From contig DAISIR010000007.1 of NCBI GenBank assembly GCA_036821905.1, positions 1 through 64,000 of the forward strand: 64,000 bases of DNA, in the 5' to 3' direction. Below are positions 1 through 9,190 of the stretch, piece by piece. The position numbers were made by a program, and so were the translations under genes. The stretch comes from Brooklawnia sp937867175 (GTDB lineage: Bacteria > Actinomycetota > Actinomycetes > Propionibacteriales > Propionibacteriaceae). A model generated the notes under the pieces. It did not search any database, was not told where the DNA came from, and saw only the letters and a list, made by a program, of their open reading frames with translations. Positions within the stretch are counted from its first letter, which is position 1. Each line of letters opens with the position of its first letter.

Positions 1-9
1 CACTTTGGG

Positions 10-82
10 TGGAGCATAGGGGGCTCGAACCCCTGACCTACGGCTTGCAAAGCCGTCGCTCTACCAACTGAGCTAATGCCCC
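10..82 (-). tRNA. tRNA-Ala (anticodon TGC)
   Basis: Read on the minus strand this 73-nt segment folds as a complete cloverleaf. It has a 7-bp acceptor stem beginning GGGGCAT and closing ATGCTCC, a D-arm with AGTTGGTA, and an anticodon stem ACGGC/GCCGT around the loop TTTGCAA (anticodon TGC). The T-arm contains GTTCGAG. The third acceptor pair is G3:U70, the alanine identity element. The discriminator base is A, and the next three bases are CCC, so the 3' CCA is not encoded. Confidence 0.97.
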
Positions 83-182
83 TGAATCGCGCGCCTATCG
101 TACTCGCGTCGGGCCTGAAGAGCCAATGCGGTTCCCGAGCGCGACAGACCCCGGAATTGCCGCAGCCGCCTAGTCTTGACGC

Positions 183-617
183 ATGGTTTCCAAGCTCTAC
201 CGCACGCAACGCGAGTGGATGAGCCATGCCCTGCAACGCCGCGCCGCACTTGAGGCGATGAGACGGCCCCAGTCCTTGTTGCTCGGTCACGACCCCTGTG
301 ATGCTGATCCGTTGCTGATCCGGTCGGCATTGCACCACGGTACGTTGACCGGACGCGACTGCCCGGTCTGCACCTCTGACCGGTTGGCCGTTCTCAATTA
401 CGTTTTCGGTGACCAGTTGGGACAGTTCTCGGGACGCATCAAGTCTGCTTTGGATCTGGTCGAGATGGAGCAGCAGTTCGGCGAATTCAAGGTGCGTGTC
501 GTCGAGGTCTGCCCCGACTGCGGTTGGAACCATCTGATCGAGACGTTCATACTAGGGGATGGCCAGCGGCGACGACCACCTCGCCGGCAGCAGACAGTTG
601 AGGACATTTATGGCTGA
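183..617 (+). CDS. DUF5318 family zinc-ribbon protein
   Basis: This 144-residue protein has two CxxC pairs, CPVC near residue 60 and CPDC near residue 110, that would form a zinc ribbon. The rest is a helical, charged N-terminus and a conserved central stretch containing FGDQLGQFSGRIKS. It matches the actinobacterial DUF5318 family, whose members sit immediately upstream of ponA1-type penicillin-binding proteins, as here. Its stop codon overlaps the PBP start by 8 bases, so the two are probably translationally coupled. A TAGTCT hexamer 7 bases before the ATG would allow a leaderless transcript; this is inferred. No biochemical function is known for the family; a role linked to cell-wall synthesis is suggested only by position. 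Confidence 0.85.
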   Translation: MVSKLYRTQREWMSHALQRRAALEAMRRPQSLLLGHDPCDADPLLIRSALHHGTLTGRDCPVCTSDRLAVLNYVFGDQLGQFSGRIKSALDLVEMEQQFGEFKVRVVEVCPDCGWNHLIETFILGDGQRRRPPRRQQTVEDIYG

Positions 618-2853
618 ATCGCAGTCAAACCGGCCCAAGCGTGGGGCCGAGCCGTCGAGCAAGAAGGGGCGCGGCAAGACCACCACCTTGGGCAAAGTCG
701 TGCGCTGGCTGCTGATCGTGATCCTCGCCGGTGCGCTGGCGGTCACGGTTGCGGGCTTCATCTTCTACGAACGCGCCGAACTCCCGGACGTGAACGCCGA
801 GTTCGACACCCAGACCACCCGGCTCTACTTCCGGGACGGCCAGACCGAGCTCGGTCAGCTGGCGGTGCAGAACCGCACGGTCGTCGGCTTCGAGCAGATG
901 CCGCAGTCCATCAAGGACGCCGTCGTCGCTGCCGAGGACCGTACATTCTGGACGAACCAGGGCGTTGACCTCAAGGGCCTGACCAGGGCGGCGTGGGGCA
1001 TCGTCCGCAACCAGGAAATCGTCGGTGGCGGCTCCACCATCACCCAGCAGTACATCAAGATCCGCTACCTGACCAGTGAACAGACCCTGACTCGCAAGCT
1101 GAACGAACTGGCTCTGGCCGTCAAGATGAACAAGGCGGAAACCAAGGAGGACGTGCTCAGCGGCTACCTCAACACGATCTACTTCGGACGCGGCGCCTAC
1201 GGTATCCAGGCGGCGGCCGACTCGTTCTTCGGCGTCGACGCCGCGGACTTGACGCTGCCGCAGTCGGTGGCGTTGGCGGCCGTCATCAACCAGCCGTCCG
1301 CACTCGATCCGGCCAATGGTGAGCAGGCGCGGCAGGCATTGCTGGAGCGCTACAACTACGTCCTGGACGGCATGGTCGAACTGGGCACGATCACCCAGGC
1401 AGATCACGACGAGTACTACAACCAGTTGCCCGAATTCCCTGACATCTCGTCCGACAACGTCTACGGCGGCCCGAACGGCTTCCTGATCAAGATGGCCACC
1501 GACGAGTTGGAGGCGAACGGGTTCACCCCTGAGCAGATCAACGGTGGCGGCCTGACCATCATCACCACCATCGACTACGAAATGCAGCAGGCAGCGGTCG
1601 ACGCCGCGCAGTCCACCATCGCCGAGGCGGTCGCCAACGGCCGCCCCGATGCCGATCCGAACGGTCTGCACGCCGGCTTGGCTTCCATCGAGGTCGGCAC
1701 CGGCCAGATCCTGGCCCTCTACGGGGGCGCCGACTACGTCAGCAACTCCCGCAACTGGGCCACCACGCCGCGCTATGCCGCGTCCACCTTCAAGGTCTGG
1801 GGGGCGGTGGCCGGGCTGCGCAACGGCTTCGGGCTGCAGTCGACGCTGCAGGGCAGCACCTACACTCCGACGGGCGACACCGTGCCGGTGCACAACGACT
1901 CCGGCTACAACTACGGAACGGTGACCCTGCTGAAGTCGATCACCGACTCCATCAACACCGCCTTCGTCGACCTGGTCTCCCGCATCCCCAACGGAACCGA
2001 GGAACTGATCCGGGCTGCGAACGACGGCGGCCTTCCTGAGGACCCCTCATGGGCGCCACAGGCCAACCGCATGGTGCTGGGTGAGGGTGAGGTCACTGCG
2101 CTCGACAACGCCACCGGCTTCGCCACGCTGGCCAACAACGGCGTCCGCAACGAAACCCACATCGTCGCTGAAGTGCGCGACGCCAATGGCAACGTGATCC
2201 ACAGCGGCAACACCGAAGGTGAGCGCACCATCGAGGAGGACGTCACCCGCGACCTCACCTATGCGCTGTCGCAGGCGGTGGCCGGTTCCACCTCCAACGC
2301 GGTCGGTGGCAGGGCGGTAGCCGGCAAGACCGGCACCGAGGGCGTCCAGGTCGGCTTGCAGCAGGGTGTTTCCGAGACGCTCACCAGGGCGGCCTGGCTG
2401 GTCGGTTACACCAAGCAGATCGCCACCTCGGTGGTGATGGTGGCCGGCGACGCCGGCAACGACAACCTCGATGTCTATGGGCCTGGCGGCTCCACCTTCT
2501 ACGGTGCCGGGTATCCGACGCAGGTCTGGAACGCCTACATGGCTAGGGCGGTTGACGGTATGGAGTACCTGCCGTTCGACGCACCCGCCAACATCCAGCC
2601 GACCGTGAAGAACACCCTGCCGGCCGCCTCGGCAACCCCGCAGGCGCCGTCGTCCACTCAGGATGAGCCGACCTCCGAGGCGCCCGCCACCACAGTCGAG
2701 GCGACCACCGAGGCGCCCATCACCCAAGGGCCGCCCACCACTGAACCGCCGACCGGCACGCTGACACCGCCGACCACCGAGGCGCCGGCCGCCACGGCAC
2801 CGGCCGGTTGGCCGTCGGGCGTGCCATGGCCGGGCGGAGGCCGACCCAGCTGA
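610..2853 (+). CDS. ponA1: Class A penicillin-binding protein (PonA1-type)
   Basis: Bifunctional peptidoglycan synthase: it polymerises glycan strands from lipid II and crosslinks stem peptides outside the membrane. A basic cytoplasmic N-terminus precedes one membrane segment at about residues 30-53. The GT51 transglycosylase domain follows, with EDRTFW near residue 111 and GGGSTITQQ. The transpeptidase domain has the three expected motifs: STFK (nucleophilic Ser near 392), SIN near 447 and KTG near 572. The last ~90 residues are a Pro/Thr/Ala-rich tail with TTEAP-like repeats, usual for actinobacterial PonA. ATG 610 is preferred over an in-frame ATG at 559 because TTGAGGA lies just ahead of it and the upstream 17 codons sit inside the DUF5318 gene. 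Length from 610 is 747 residues, normal for the family. Confidence 0.93.
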   Translation: MAESQSNRPKRGAEPSSKKGRGKTTTLGKVVRWLLIVILAGALAVTVAGFIFYERAELPDVNAEFDTQTTRLYFRDGQTELGQLAVQNRTVVGFEQMPQSIKDAVVAAEDRTFWTNQGVDLKGLTRAAWGIVRNQEIVGGGSTITQQYIKIRYLTSEQTLTRKLNELALAVKMNKAETKEDVLSGYLNTIYFGRGAYGIQAAADSFFGVDAADLTLPQSVALAAVINQPSALDPANGEQARQALLERYNYVLDGMVELGTITQADHDEYYNQLPEFPDISSDNVYGGPNGFLIKMATDELEANGFTPEQINGGGLTIITTIDYEMQQAAVDAAQSTIAEAVANGRPDADPNGLHAGLASIEVGTGQILALYGGADYVSNSRNWATTPRYAASTFKVWGAVAGLRNGFGLQSTLQGSTYTPTGDTVPVHNDSGYNYGTVTLLKSITDSINTAFVDLVSRIPNGTEELIRAANDGGLPEDPSWAPQANRMVLGEGEVTALDNATGFATLANNGVRNETHIVAEVRDANGNVIHSGNTEGERTIEEDVTRDLTYALSQAVAGSTSNAVGGRAVAGKTGTEGVQVGLQQGVSETLTRAAWLVGYTKQIATSVVMVAGDAGNDNLDVYGPGGSTFYGAGYPTQVWNAYMARAVDGMEYLPFDAPANIQPTVKNTLPAASATPQAPSSTQDEPTSEAPATTVEATTEAPITQGPPTTEPPTGTLTPPTTEAPAATAPAGWPSGVPWPGGGRPS

Positions 2854-2869
2854 GCGTGGCAGCATCCGG

Positions 2870-4267
2870 GTGATGCGGCACAATGGCGGGGTGAGCGCAC
2901 CGGCCGACCTGACGTACCGCGTGGGCGGCAACGTCGGTCGGCGGGCCCGCCGGTCCGGTTTCTGGTTCAATCCGGTGATCTGGTCACTGCTGGCCGCGAC
3001 CGCCACCTGGCTGGTGGTCATCGGTCGGCAGATACCTTGCCGACCGACCGCGGACGGCTTCCCGAACGCGTTCCTGCGGCTGTGCTACAGCGACATCCCG
3101 ATCCTGTACCTGGGACGCGGCATCAGCACAGGGGCGGGCTTCTACACCGAGGTGCCACTGGAGTACCCGGTTCTCATCGGCTATTTCATGGCCGCCGCGC
3201 GGGCCGTCACCGGGATCCTCGGTGGCCACGTCTCGCCGGAGGCAACCTTCGACCAGCAGGTGGCGGCGTCCCAGATCTTCTTCCAAGTCACCGCGGTCGC
3301 GCTGTTCGTCTGCTTCCTGGTGACCGTGGTGGTGCACCTGCAGTTGGGGGGCCCGCCGCGGGCCTGGGACGCGTTGCTGATCGCCGCGTCCCCGGTGGTA
3401 ATGGCGAACGCCTTGATCAACTGGGATCTGCTAGCGGTGATGCTGACAGCGCTAGGCCTGCTGGCTTGGCAGCGCCGCAATCCGGTGATCGCGGGCGGCA
3501 TCCTCGGGCTAGCGTTTGCGGCGAAGTTCTATCCGATCCTGGTCCTGGTGGCCATCACGCTGCTGTGCGTGAGGGCTGGCCGCCACCGAGTCATCGGCCA
3601 GGTTTGGCTCGCTGCCTTGTTGGCGTGGTCGGTGGTCAACCTGCCCATCATGGTCGCTGCGTGGGACGGCTGGTCGCAGTTCTGGACCAAGAACGCAGAT
3701 CGGGGCGCCGACCTGGGGTCGATCTGGTACGTCCTGGGGTTGGTGGGCCTGCCGGTCCCGGCGGTCTCAGCGATCGCGTTCGTCTGCATGGCCGCAGGCG
3801 GGATCGCGCTCATCTGGCTGGTGCTGAAAGCACCACGGCGTCCCCGATTGGGGCAGGTCGCGTTGCTGCTGCTGGTGGTCTTCCTCGTCTTCAACAAGGT
3901 CTACTCACCGCAGTACGCGCTGTGGCTGCTGCCGCTGGTGGTGCTGGCCAGGCCGAAGCTGTTCGACGTGTCGGTCTGGACGGCCGGTGAGATCGTCTAC
4001 TTCGTGTCCATCTGGGGATTCCTGCACGGCGCCCTCGGACCGGGCAAGAACGCGGAATGGGCCTACTGGGTGGCAGTGATGCTGCGCATCTTCGCCCAGC
4101 TGTGGTTCGCCCTGCGGGTGGTCGAAGACATCATGAAGCCCTGGGAAGATCCGGTACGACAACCCATGGTGGATGACCCGATCGGCGGCGTGCTGAATCA
4201 CGCCCCGGACGCCGGCTGGGTGGCCTTGCTCGAGGCGTCCCGGGCGAGACGGACGCCGGTGCCGTGA
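2870..4267 (+). CDS. GT87 (DUF2029) polyprenol-phosphate-mannose mannosyltransferase
   Basis: A 465-residue, polytopic membrane protein with about ten hydrophobic segments. It has features of the actinobacterial GT87/DUF2029 family, including a luminal loop with TEVPLEYPVL and a conserved late membrane hairpin (VFNKVYSPQYALWLLPL). Family members are C-type glycosyltransferases that use polyprenyl-phosphate-mannose to extend lipomannan or lipoarabinomannan-like glycans. The gene directly follows ponA1, the arrangement seen in mycobacteria, and overlaps the next gene by 4 bases. The start is uncertain: GTG 2870, ATG 2873 and GTG 2891 are all in frame and none has a convincing ribosome-binding site. 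The exact acceptor cannot be read from sequence. Confidence 0.8.
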   Translation: MMRHNGGVSAPADLTYRVGGNVGRRARRSGFWFNPVIWSLLAATATWLVVIGRQIPCRPTADGFPNAFLRLCYSDIPILYLGRGISTGAGFYTEVPLEYPVLIGYFMAAARAVTGILGGHVSPEATFDQQVAASQIFFQVTAVALFVCFLVTVVVHLQLGGPPRAWDALLIAASPVVMANALINWDLLAVMLTALGLLAWQRRNPVIAGGILGLAFAAKFYPILVLVAITLLCVRAGRHRVIGQVWLAALLAWSVVNLPIMVAAWDGWSQFWTKNADRGADLGSIWYVLGLVGLPVPAVSAIAFVCMAAGGIALIWLVLKAPRRPRLGQVALLLLVVFLVFNKVYSPQYALWLLPLVVLARPKLFDVSVWTAGEIVYFVSIWGFLHGALGPGKNAEWAYWVAVMLRIFAQLWFALRVVEDIMKPWEDPVRQPMVDDPIGGVLNHAPDAGWVALLEASRARRTPVP

Positions 4268-5364
4268 GCGCCACCTCGACGCGGGGGGACGCCCGAGTGG
4301 TGGTGATCACCTGGCTGGCCACCCGCGCGGTCCTGCTGCTGGTCGCCCGACAGGTGATGGCCGATACCGGATCGTCGCTGACCCAGGTCTTGTCGCAGTG
4401 GGACGTCGCCCACTACCTGACGATCGCCGAGCACGGCTACCGTGACCCGCTCGATGTCGCCTTCTTCCCCGGGCTGCCGTTGCTGATGCGGCTGCTGGCG
4501 GCGTTCGGCGTCCCGATGGTGCTGGGCGCCGCCGCGTTGGCGCAGCTGGCGTCCGCATTGGGGGCGTGGGCGCTGCACCGGATAGCCGGCCCGTGGGTGG
4601 CCAGTCTGTGGCTGCTGGCGCCGATGACCGTCTTCACCGCGGTGCCGTACACCGAACCCTTCTTCTGCGCGGCCGCCTTCTGGGCCTGGCAGCGTGGCCT
4701 GGCCGGCCGCTGGGGCCAGGCGGCGGCACTGGCGGGGGTGGCCTGCGCGTTCCGGATCTCCGGCCTTTTCCTGGTGGCCGCGCTCGGCATCATGATCCTG
4801 GCCGAGCAGGATCAACGGTTCCGGGAGCGCATGCGGGACGCCCTGTGGCTGCTGGTGCCGGTCTCGGTGCTGGGCCTCTACGCGGTCTTCCTGCACCAGC
4901 AGACCGGCTCATGGACGGCTTGGTACACCGCCCAGGGCGCCGGCTGGCAGCGGAACCTGTCGTGGCCGTGGGACGCGTTGGCGGCGACGTTGCCGCTGAC
5001 TGCCGCGTCCCACTGGCCCGGACGGCCCGAGGTGCCGGTGATGTTCCGCCTCGAGATCGTGTCGATGGCGCTCGGCTACCTGACGGCCATCTGGTGCCTG
5101 TTCCGGCGTCGCTGGGCGGAGTTCACCTGGGTTTTCGTCAGCGTGGTGGCCCTGAGCAGTTCGGGATGGTTCATGTCGGTGAACCGGGCGGTGCTGCTCT
5201 GGTTCCCGCTGTTCGCCTTGCTTGCCGGCGTCGTGCGCTGGCGCCCGAAGGGCGGCGGTGCCCGGGCGGCGTGGCGGGTCTTCCTGATCGTGCTCCTGGT
5301 AGCCGACTTGGCGGCGATCGCCTGGTGGGGGTGGTTGTTCGGGACGGGGCGCTGGGCGTCCTGA
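4264..5364 (+). CDS. PIG-V-like membrane mannosyltransferase
   Basis: A 366-residue polytopic membrane protein. An early luminal loop carries SQWDVAHYLTIAEHGY and then FFPGLPLL, the WD...Y...FFP signature of PIG-V-type GT-C mannosyltransferases. The rest alternates hydrophobic helices and short loops and lacks other domains. GTG 4264 forms a GTGA overlap with the upstream GT87 stop, so the two glycosyltransferases are probably translated together. The pair likely adds mannose to an envelope lipoglycan or protein using polyprenyl-phosphate-mannose on the outer side of the membrane. The acceptor is unknown. Confidence 0.78.
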   Translation: MSATSTRGDARVVVITWLATRAVLLLVARQVMADTGSSLTQVLSQWDVAHYLTIAEHGYRDPLDVAFFPGLPLLMRLLAAFGVPMVLGAAALAQLASALGAWALHRIAGPWVASLWLLAPMTVFTAVPYTEPFFCAAAFWAWQRGLAGRWGQAAALAGVACAFRISGLFLVAALGIMILAEQDQRFRERMRDALWLLVPVSVLGLYAVFLHQQTGSWTAWYTAQGAGWQRNLSWPWDALAATLPLTAASHWPGRPEVPVMFRLEIVSMALGYLTAIWCLFRRRWAEFTWVFVSVVALSSSGWFMSVNRAVLLWFPLFALLAGVVRWRPKGGGARAAWRVFLIVLLVADLAAIAWWGWLFGTGRWAS

Positions 5365-5383
5365 CCGCCCCGGTGGCCCGCCC

Positions 5384-6220
5384 TCAGCGACCGTCGAAGC
5401 CAGCCAGCACGCCGCGTCCAGTTACCGAGGCCGACGCGGCGACGATCGCTTGCTGCAGGGAGGCGGTGAAGTCGCGTCCGTGCGCCAGGTGCGCGATCAG
5501 CGCCCCATGCAGCACGTCACCAGCGCCGGTCGTATCCACGACCTCCACCCGCGGTACCGGGAACTCGCGGGACTGGTCGGCGATCATGGCCTGCACCGGC
5601 TGCGAGCCCCGACTGCGGGCCAACCGCGCAATCCCGTAGTCGGCCAGCGCGGCCAGGGCTCGTTCCGGGGGTTGCCCGGGGAAGGCGAAGTCGGCCGAGA
5701 CCACGGCGATGTCGAGCCGGGGCAGCAGGATCGGAAGGCGTGGCTTCCACGAGCCGCCGTCCAGCACGTGAATCGGAACCGGCCGGGCGGCCAGCGCGAC
5801 CGAGGCGTCCATCAGGTGGCCGTCGTGCAGCACCACCTCTGCACCGTCGATCACCTCGGACGACGGCAGTTCGGCGCCCAGCAGAGCGGCAGTGTTGCGC
5901 GAGACCACCGACCGCGCCCCGTCAGGGGTCACCATGATCGTCGAGACCGGCAACTGGTGGTCGGCGGGTGCCAAGTCGACGATCTCGACGCCGGCCAGCC
6001 GGGCTCGCACCAGATCGGCCAGGTCGGACGCGCCGAGTGCCGTGACCAGACGCACTCGGCAGCCGAGTCGGGACGCCACACGGGCCGCGTTCGCCGCCGG
6101 GCCGCCGACGTCGTACCAGAACCGGGTCGAGACGACCTTCTGGTTCGGGCCGGGCAGGGCGTCCACCGCCTGCACCAGGTCGAGGGTGGTCAGGCCCACG
6201 CAGACAACCAGAGGGGACAT
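5384..6220 (-). CDS. PfkB-family carbohydrate kinase
   Basis: A cytoplasmic ribokinase-fold sugar kinase of 278 residues from ATG 6220. The N-terminal GG motif (YDVGGPAANAARVASRLG) binds the sugar. The C-terminal DTTGAGD supplies the catalytic Asp and the anion hole. The length is slightly below that of ribokinase, as in the ribokinase/sulfofructose kinase-like branch. A GTG at 6241 is also in frame, but the conserved strand SPLVVCVG begins right after ATG 6220. It is convergent with the mannosyltransferase and divergent from a GH13 gene. The substrate cannot be deduced from sequence. Confidence 0.82.
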   Translation of the reverse strand: MSPLVVCVGLTTLDLVQAVDALPGPNQKVVSTRFWYDVGGPAANAARVASRLGCRVRLVTALGASDLADLVRARLAGVEIVDLAPADHQLPVSTIMVTPDGARSVVSRNTAALLGAELPSSEVIDGAEVVLHDGHLMDASVALAARPVPIHVLDGGSWKPRLPILLPRLDIAVVSADFAFPGQPPERALAALADYGIARLARSRGSQPVQAMIADQSREFPVPRVEVVDTTGAGDVLHGALIAHLAHGRDFTASLQQAIVAASASVTGRGVLAGFDGR

Positions 6221-6317
6221 GCTGCCATCGTAGGTGGGCACAGGGCGGGTCGAACTGGAGTAGCCTCAACGGCAGCAGCGCGGATCGGGGAGCACGACGG
6301 GATCGGGAGGGGTTTCG

Positions 6318-7550
6318 ATGCGGGCACCGGAGTGGACCAATGAGGTCATCTGGTATGCGATCTACCCGCTCGGCATGGTGGGCGCGCCCAAACAGGCCAC
6401 GGCCGAGACGGGGCCCAGCCATCGGCTCGGGCGGATCGAGGCGTGGCTCGACCACCTGATCGTGCTGGGCTGCAACGGGCTGGCGCTGGGTCCGATCTTC
6501 GCGTCCCGCAGCCACGGCTACGACACCCTCGACTACTTCCGGATCGACCCCCGGCTGGGCGACGATGCCGACTTCGATCACCTCGTGCAGGCCTGCCACG
6601 ACCGGGGCATCCGAGTACTGCTCGATGGGGTCTTCAACCACGTTTCCGCCGACTTCCCGGAGCTGGTCGAGGCGCTTGCAGACCCGAACGCCCTCAACGC
6701 AGGCTGGTTCCACATCGACTTCAGCACCAGCCCGCCGACGCGGCTCAACTTCGAAGGCAGCGACGACCTCGTCCGGCTGAACCATGCCAGTCCCGACGTG
6801 GTCAAGCTGGTCGGCGACGTGATGACGCATTGGTTGGCGCGCGGCATCGACGGCTGGCGGCTGGACGCCGCCTACGCGGTCGATCCGCAGTTCTGGGCGC
6901 AGGTGCTCGACCGGGTTCGTGCCGAGTATCCGCAGGCATTGTTCGTCGGCGAGGTCATCCACACAGATCTGGCCCGGGTGAGCGCCGCCACCGTCGATTC
7001 GATCACCGCCTACGAGTTGTGGAAATCGACCTGGAGCGCGATCAATGACCGCAACTTCTTCGAGCTCGATTGGACGATGACCCGCCACGACGAACTGCTT
7101 GAGTTGGTGCGGCCGCTGACATTCGTCAGCAACCACGACGTGACCAGGATCATCAGCAAGGTGGGCCCGCAGGGCGCCCTACTGGCGTTGGTGGTGCTGG
7201 CCACCGTCGGCGGTATGCCGTCGATCTACTACGGCGACGAGGGCGGGCTGCCCGGCATCAAGTACGAGCGTCCGGGCGGGGACGACGAGGTTCGCCCCGA
7301 GATGCCGGCGGCGCCCCTCGACTGGCAGTTGCCGCATCCCGAGATCTGGCAGGCGCATCGCGCCTTGATCGCGCTGCGTCGCAAGCATCCGTGGCTGGTG
7401 GACGCCCGGCACGAGGCGGTCAAGGTCGACTCCGAGCGCTACGTCTACAAGATGACCGCCGGGGACCAGTGGCTGCAGGTGGAGCTCGACATGACCAAGG
7501 GCTCCGCTGCTGTCGTCCGAGACGCTGCTGGGGAGGCGTACCGCCACTGA
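6318..7550 (+). CDS. GH13 alpha-amylase-family glycosidase
   Basis: This 410-residue cytoplasmic enzyme has the four conserved GH13 regions: DGVFNHV near residue 102, GWRLDA (nucleophile Asp near 183), GEVIH (acid/base Glu near 211) and SNHD near 271. It lacks a signal peptide and extra domains, so it probably acts on an internal maltodextrin, trehalose-type or sucrose-type glucoside. GGGAGGGG precedes the ATG. The C-terminus ends where a truncated deacetylase reading frame begins, and that remnant is in the same frame immediately after the TGA. The last few residues may therefore have been altered by the event that removed the deacetylase 5' half. Confidence 0.85.
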   Translation: MRAPEWTNEVIWYAIYPLGMVGAPKQATAETGPSHRLGRIEAWLDHLIVLGCNGLALGPIFASRSHGYDTLDYFRIDPRLGDDADFDHLVQACHDRGIRVLLDGVFNHVSADFPELVEALADPNALNAGWFHIDFSTSPPTRLNFEGSDDLVRLNHASPDVVKLVGDVMTHWLARGIDGWRLDAAYAVDPQFWAQVLDRVRAEYPQALFVGEVIHTDLARVSAATVDSITAYELWKSTWSAINDRNFFELDWTMTRHDELLELVRPLTFVSNHDVTRIISKVGPQGALLALVVLATVGGMPSIYYGDEGGLPGIKYERPGGDDEVRPEMPAAPLDWQLPHPEIWQAHRALIALRRKHPWLVDARHEAVKVDSERYVYKMTAGDQWLQVELDMTKGSAAVVRDAAGEAYRH

Positions 7551-8033
7551 ATACGCACCCCCTACGACCATTCCCAACAGCACCTCGACTTCGTGCCCTA
7601 CTACGCGCGGGTCGGTGAGTCCTGGAGCAAGATCGACTACTCGGGGCCGGCTGCGAACTGGATGAAGCCACTCGAAAAGGGCGAATCGGTCGACATCGTC
7701 GAGATCGCCGCGAACTGGTACGTCGACGATCTGCCGCCGATGATGTTCATCAAGGCCAGCCCGAACAGCCACGGCTTCGTGAACCCGCGCGACATCGAGG
7801 AGATGTGGCGCGACCAGTTCGATTGGGTCTATCGCGAACTCGACTACGCCACCTTCACCATGACGGTGCACCCGGACGTCTCGGGACGCCCGCAGGTGCT
7901 GCTCATGCTGGAGCGGCTGATCGAACACATCAGCGGGCATGACGGGGTCAAGTGGGCGACGTTCAACCAGATCGCCGACGACTTCAGGCGTCGCTACCCG
8001 TTCGAGTCGGACGAGCGGCCGGCCGCCTGGTGA
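7551..8033 (+). pseudogene. Polysaccharide deacetylase, 5'-truncated remnant
   Basis: About 160 codons directly after the GH13 stop encode the C-terminal half of a PuuE/allantoinase-like polysaccharide deacetylase. Recognisable blocks are PYDHSQQHLDFVPYY, WMKPL, DDLPPMMFIKASPNSHGFVNPRDIE, and MTVHPDVSGRPQVL. The N-terminal half, which carries the metal-binding Asp/His motif, is absent; upstream in the same frame lies the GH13 gene. The first in-frame start inside the remnant is GTG 7593, without a ribosome-binding site. The retained half is well conserved, so the loss looks recent. Its 3' end overlaps the converging glycerate kinase gene by 40 bases. It would not encode a functional deacetylase. 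Confidence 0.72.
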
Positions 8034-9181
8034 GGCTGCAAGCTCGACCAGCGCCGTAGCGTCTCGACGACGGCGCGACGCAGGTTCTGCGGGCCCTGGC
8101 GCAGGGCCTGCGCCAGCGGTGTCCCGGGTGGGGTGATGGTCACCAGTTCGACGACTCTGCCGGGCAGGCGTCCTGGTTCGAGGTCGACCCGGCCACCGAA
8201 GACGATGACCGGAACACCGGCCCGTTCGGCCTGCTCACAGATCCGCTGAATGGCCTTGCCGTGTGGGGTCTGCTGGTCGACCGAACCCTCTGCGGTGACC
8301 AGCAGGTCGGCGAACCCCAACTGCTCGTCCAAGCCGACCAGTTCGGCGACCAGGTCCAGGCCGGGGCGCAGCCGCGCGTCCAGGAAGAATTGCAGTGCCC
8401 AGCCGAGCCCGCCTGCGGCGCCCGAGCCGGGCAGCTCGGCAACTCGGGCGGCGTCCTCGCCACAGCAACCCACCAGGCGGGCCAGGATTGCGTCCAGCTC
8501 GCAGACATCGTCGGGGCCGGCGCCCTTCTGCGGTCCGTAGACAGAGGAAGCCCCGCTCGGCCCCAGGAGCGGATTGGTGACATCGCAGGCGACCTGCACG
8601 CTAACCCGGCCCAACCGCGGGTCGAGACCGGAGGCGTCCACCCTCGCCAACTCGCGCAGGCCGGCGGGTGTCGGCGGGAGTTCGGTGCCTTGCGCGTCGA
8701 GGAAACGCACGCCAAGGACGGCCAGCATGCCGGCCCCCGCCTCGTTGGTGGAGCTGCCCCCGATGCCGATCACCAACCGTTCGGCCCCGGCGTCCAGTGC
8801 GGCCAACACCAACTGCCCGAGCCCGCGGGTGTCGAACTCGAAGATCCGGCGTTCGGCGGCCGGCACCCGCTCTAGGCCGCTGGTGGCCGCCACATCGAGC
8901 ACCGCCAGCCGGGGCGCCGTGCCGTCGTCGGCCGGGCCGGTGGCCAAGGCGAACGCCGCGACGTGCCGGGTGCCGCGCTGGTCAGTCACTTCGGTGGCGA
9001 CCAAGCGGGCGCCGAGTGCCGCGGCAACCGCGTCGGTGAAGCCCTCGCCGCCGTCGGCGATCGGCAGTTCGACCGTGGTGGCCGCTTCGAGCACCTCCCG
9101 GACTCCGGACGCCATCACCGCGGCGGCCTGCCGGGCTGTCATCGATCCCTTGAACGAATCCGGGGCGCAGACGACATACAT
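7994..9181 (-). CDS. glxK: Glycerate kinase (GlxK/GarK family)
   Basis: A 395-residue cytoplasmic enzyme that phosphorylates D-glycerate with ATP, feeding it into lower glycolysis. It starts with the family hallmark APDSFKGSMTA. Other family blocks follow: LPIADGGEGF, a glycine-rich IGIGGSSTNEAGAGM near residue 140, and VTAEGSVDQQTPHGKAI near the C-terminus. Length is typical (370-400). It is the last gene of a short leftward cluster (CBM48, GNAT, glycerate kinase) with gaps of 16 and 9 bases. Its 3' end runs 40 bases into the deacetylase remnant on the other strand. Confidence 0.92.
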   Translation of the reverse strand: MYVVCAPDSFKGSMTARQAAAVMASGVREVLEAATTVELPIADGGEGFTDAVAAALGARLVATEVTDQRGTRHVAAFALATGPADDGTAPRLAVLDVAATSGLERVPAAERRIFEFDTRGLGQLVLAALDAGAERLVIGIGGSSTNEAGAGMLAVLGVRFLDAQGTELPPTPAGLRELARVDASGLDPRLGRVSVQVACDVTNPLLGPSGASSVYGPQKGAGPDDVCELDAILARLVGCCGEDAARVAELPGSGAAGGLGWALQFFLDARLRPGLDLVAELVGLDEQLGFADLLVTAEGSVDQQTPHGKAIQRICEQAERAGVPVIVFGGRVDLEPGRLPGRVVELVTITPPGTPLAQALRQGPQNLRRAVVETLRRWSSLQPHQAAGRSSDSNG

Positions 9182-9190
9182 TTCCGGGCC

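Noticed and set aside
7548..7550. TGA between the GH13 enzyme and deacetylase as a selenocysteine or readthrough codon
   Set aside because: No SECIS-like hairpin was apparent, and the deacetylase lacks its N-terminal half, so a readthrough product would not make a sensible enzyme.
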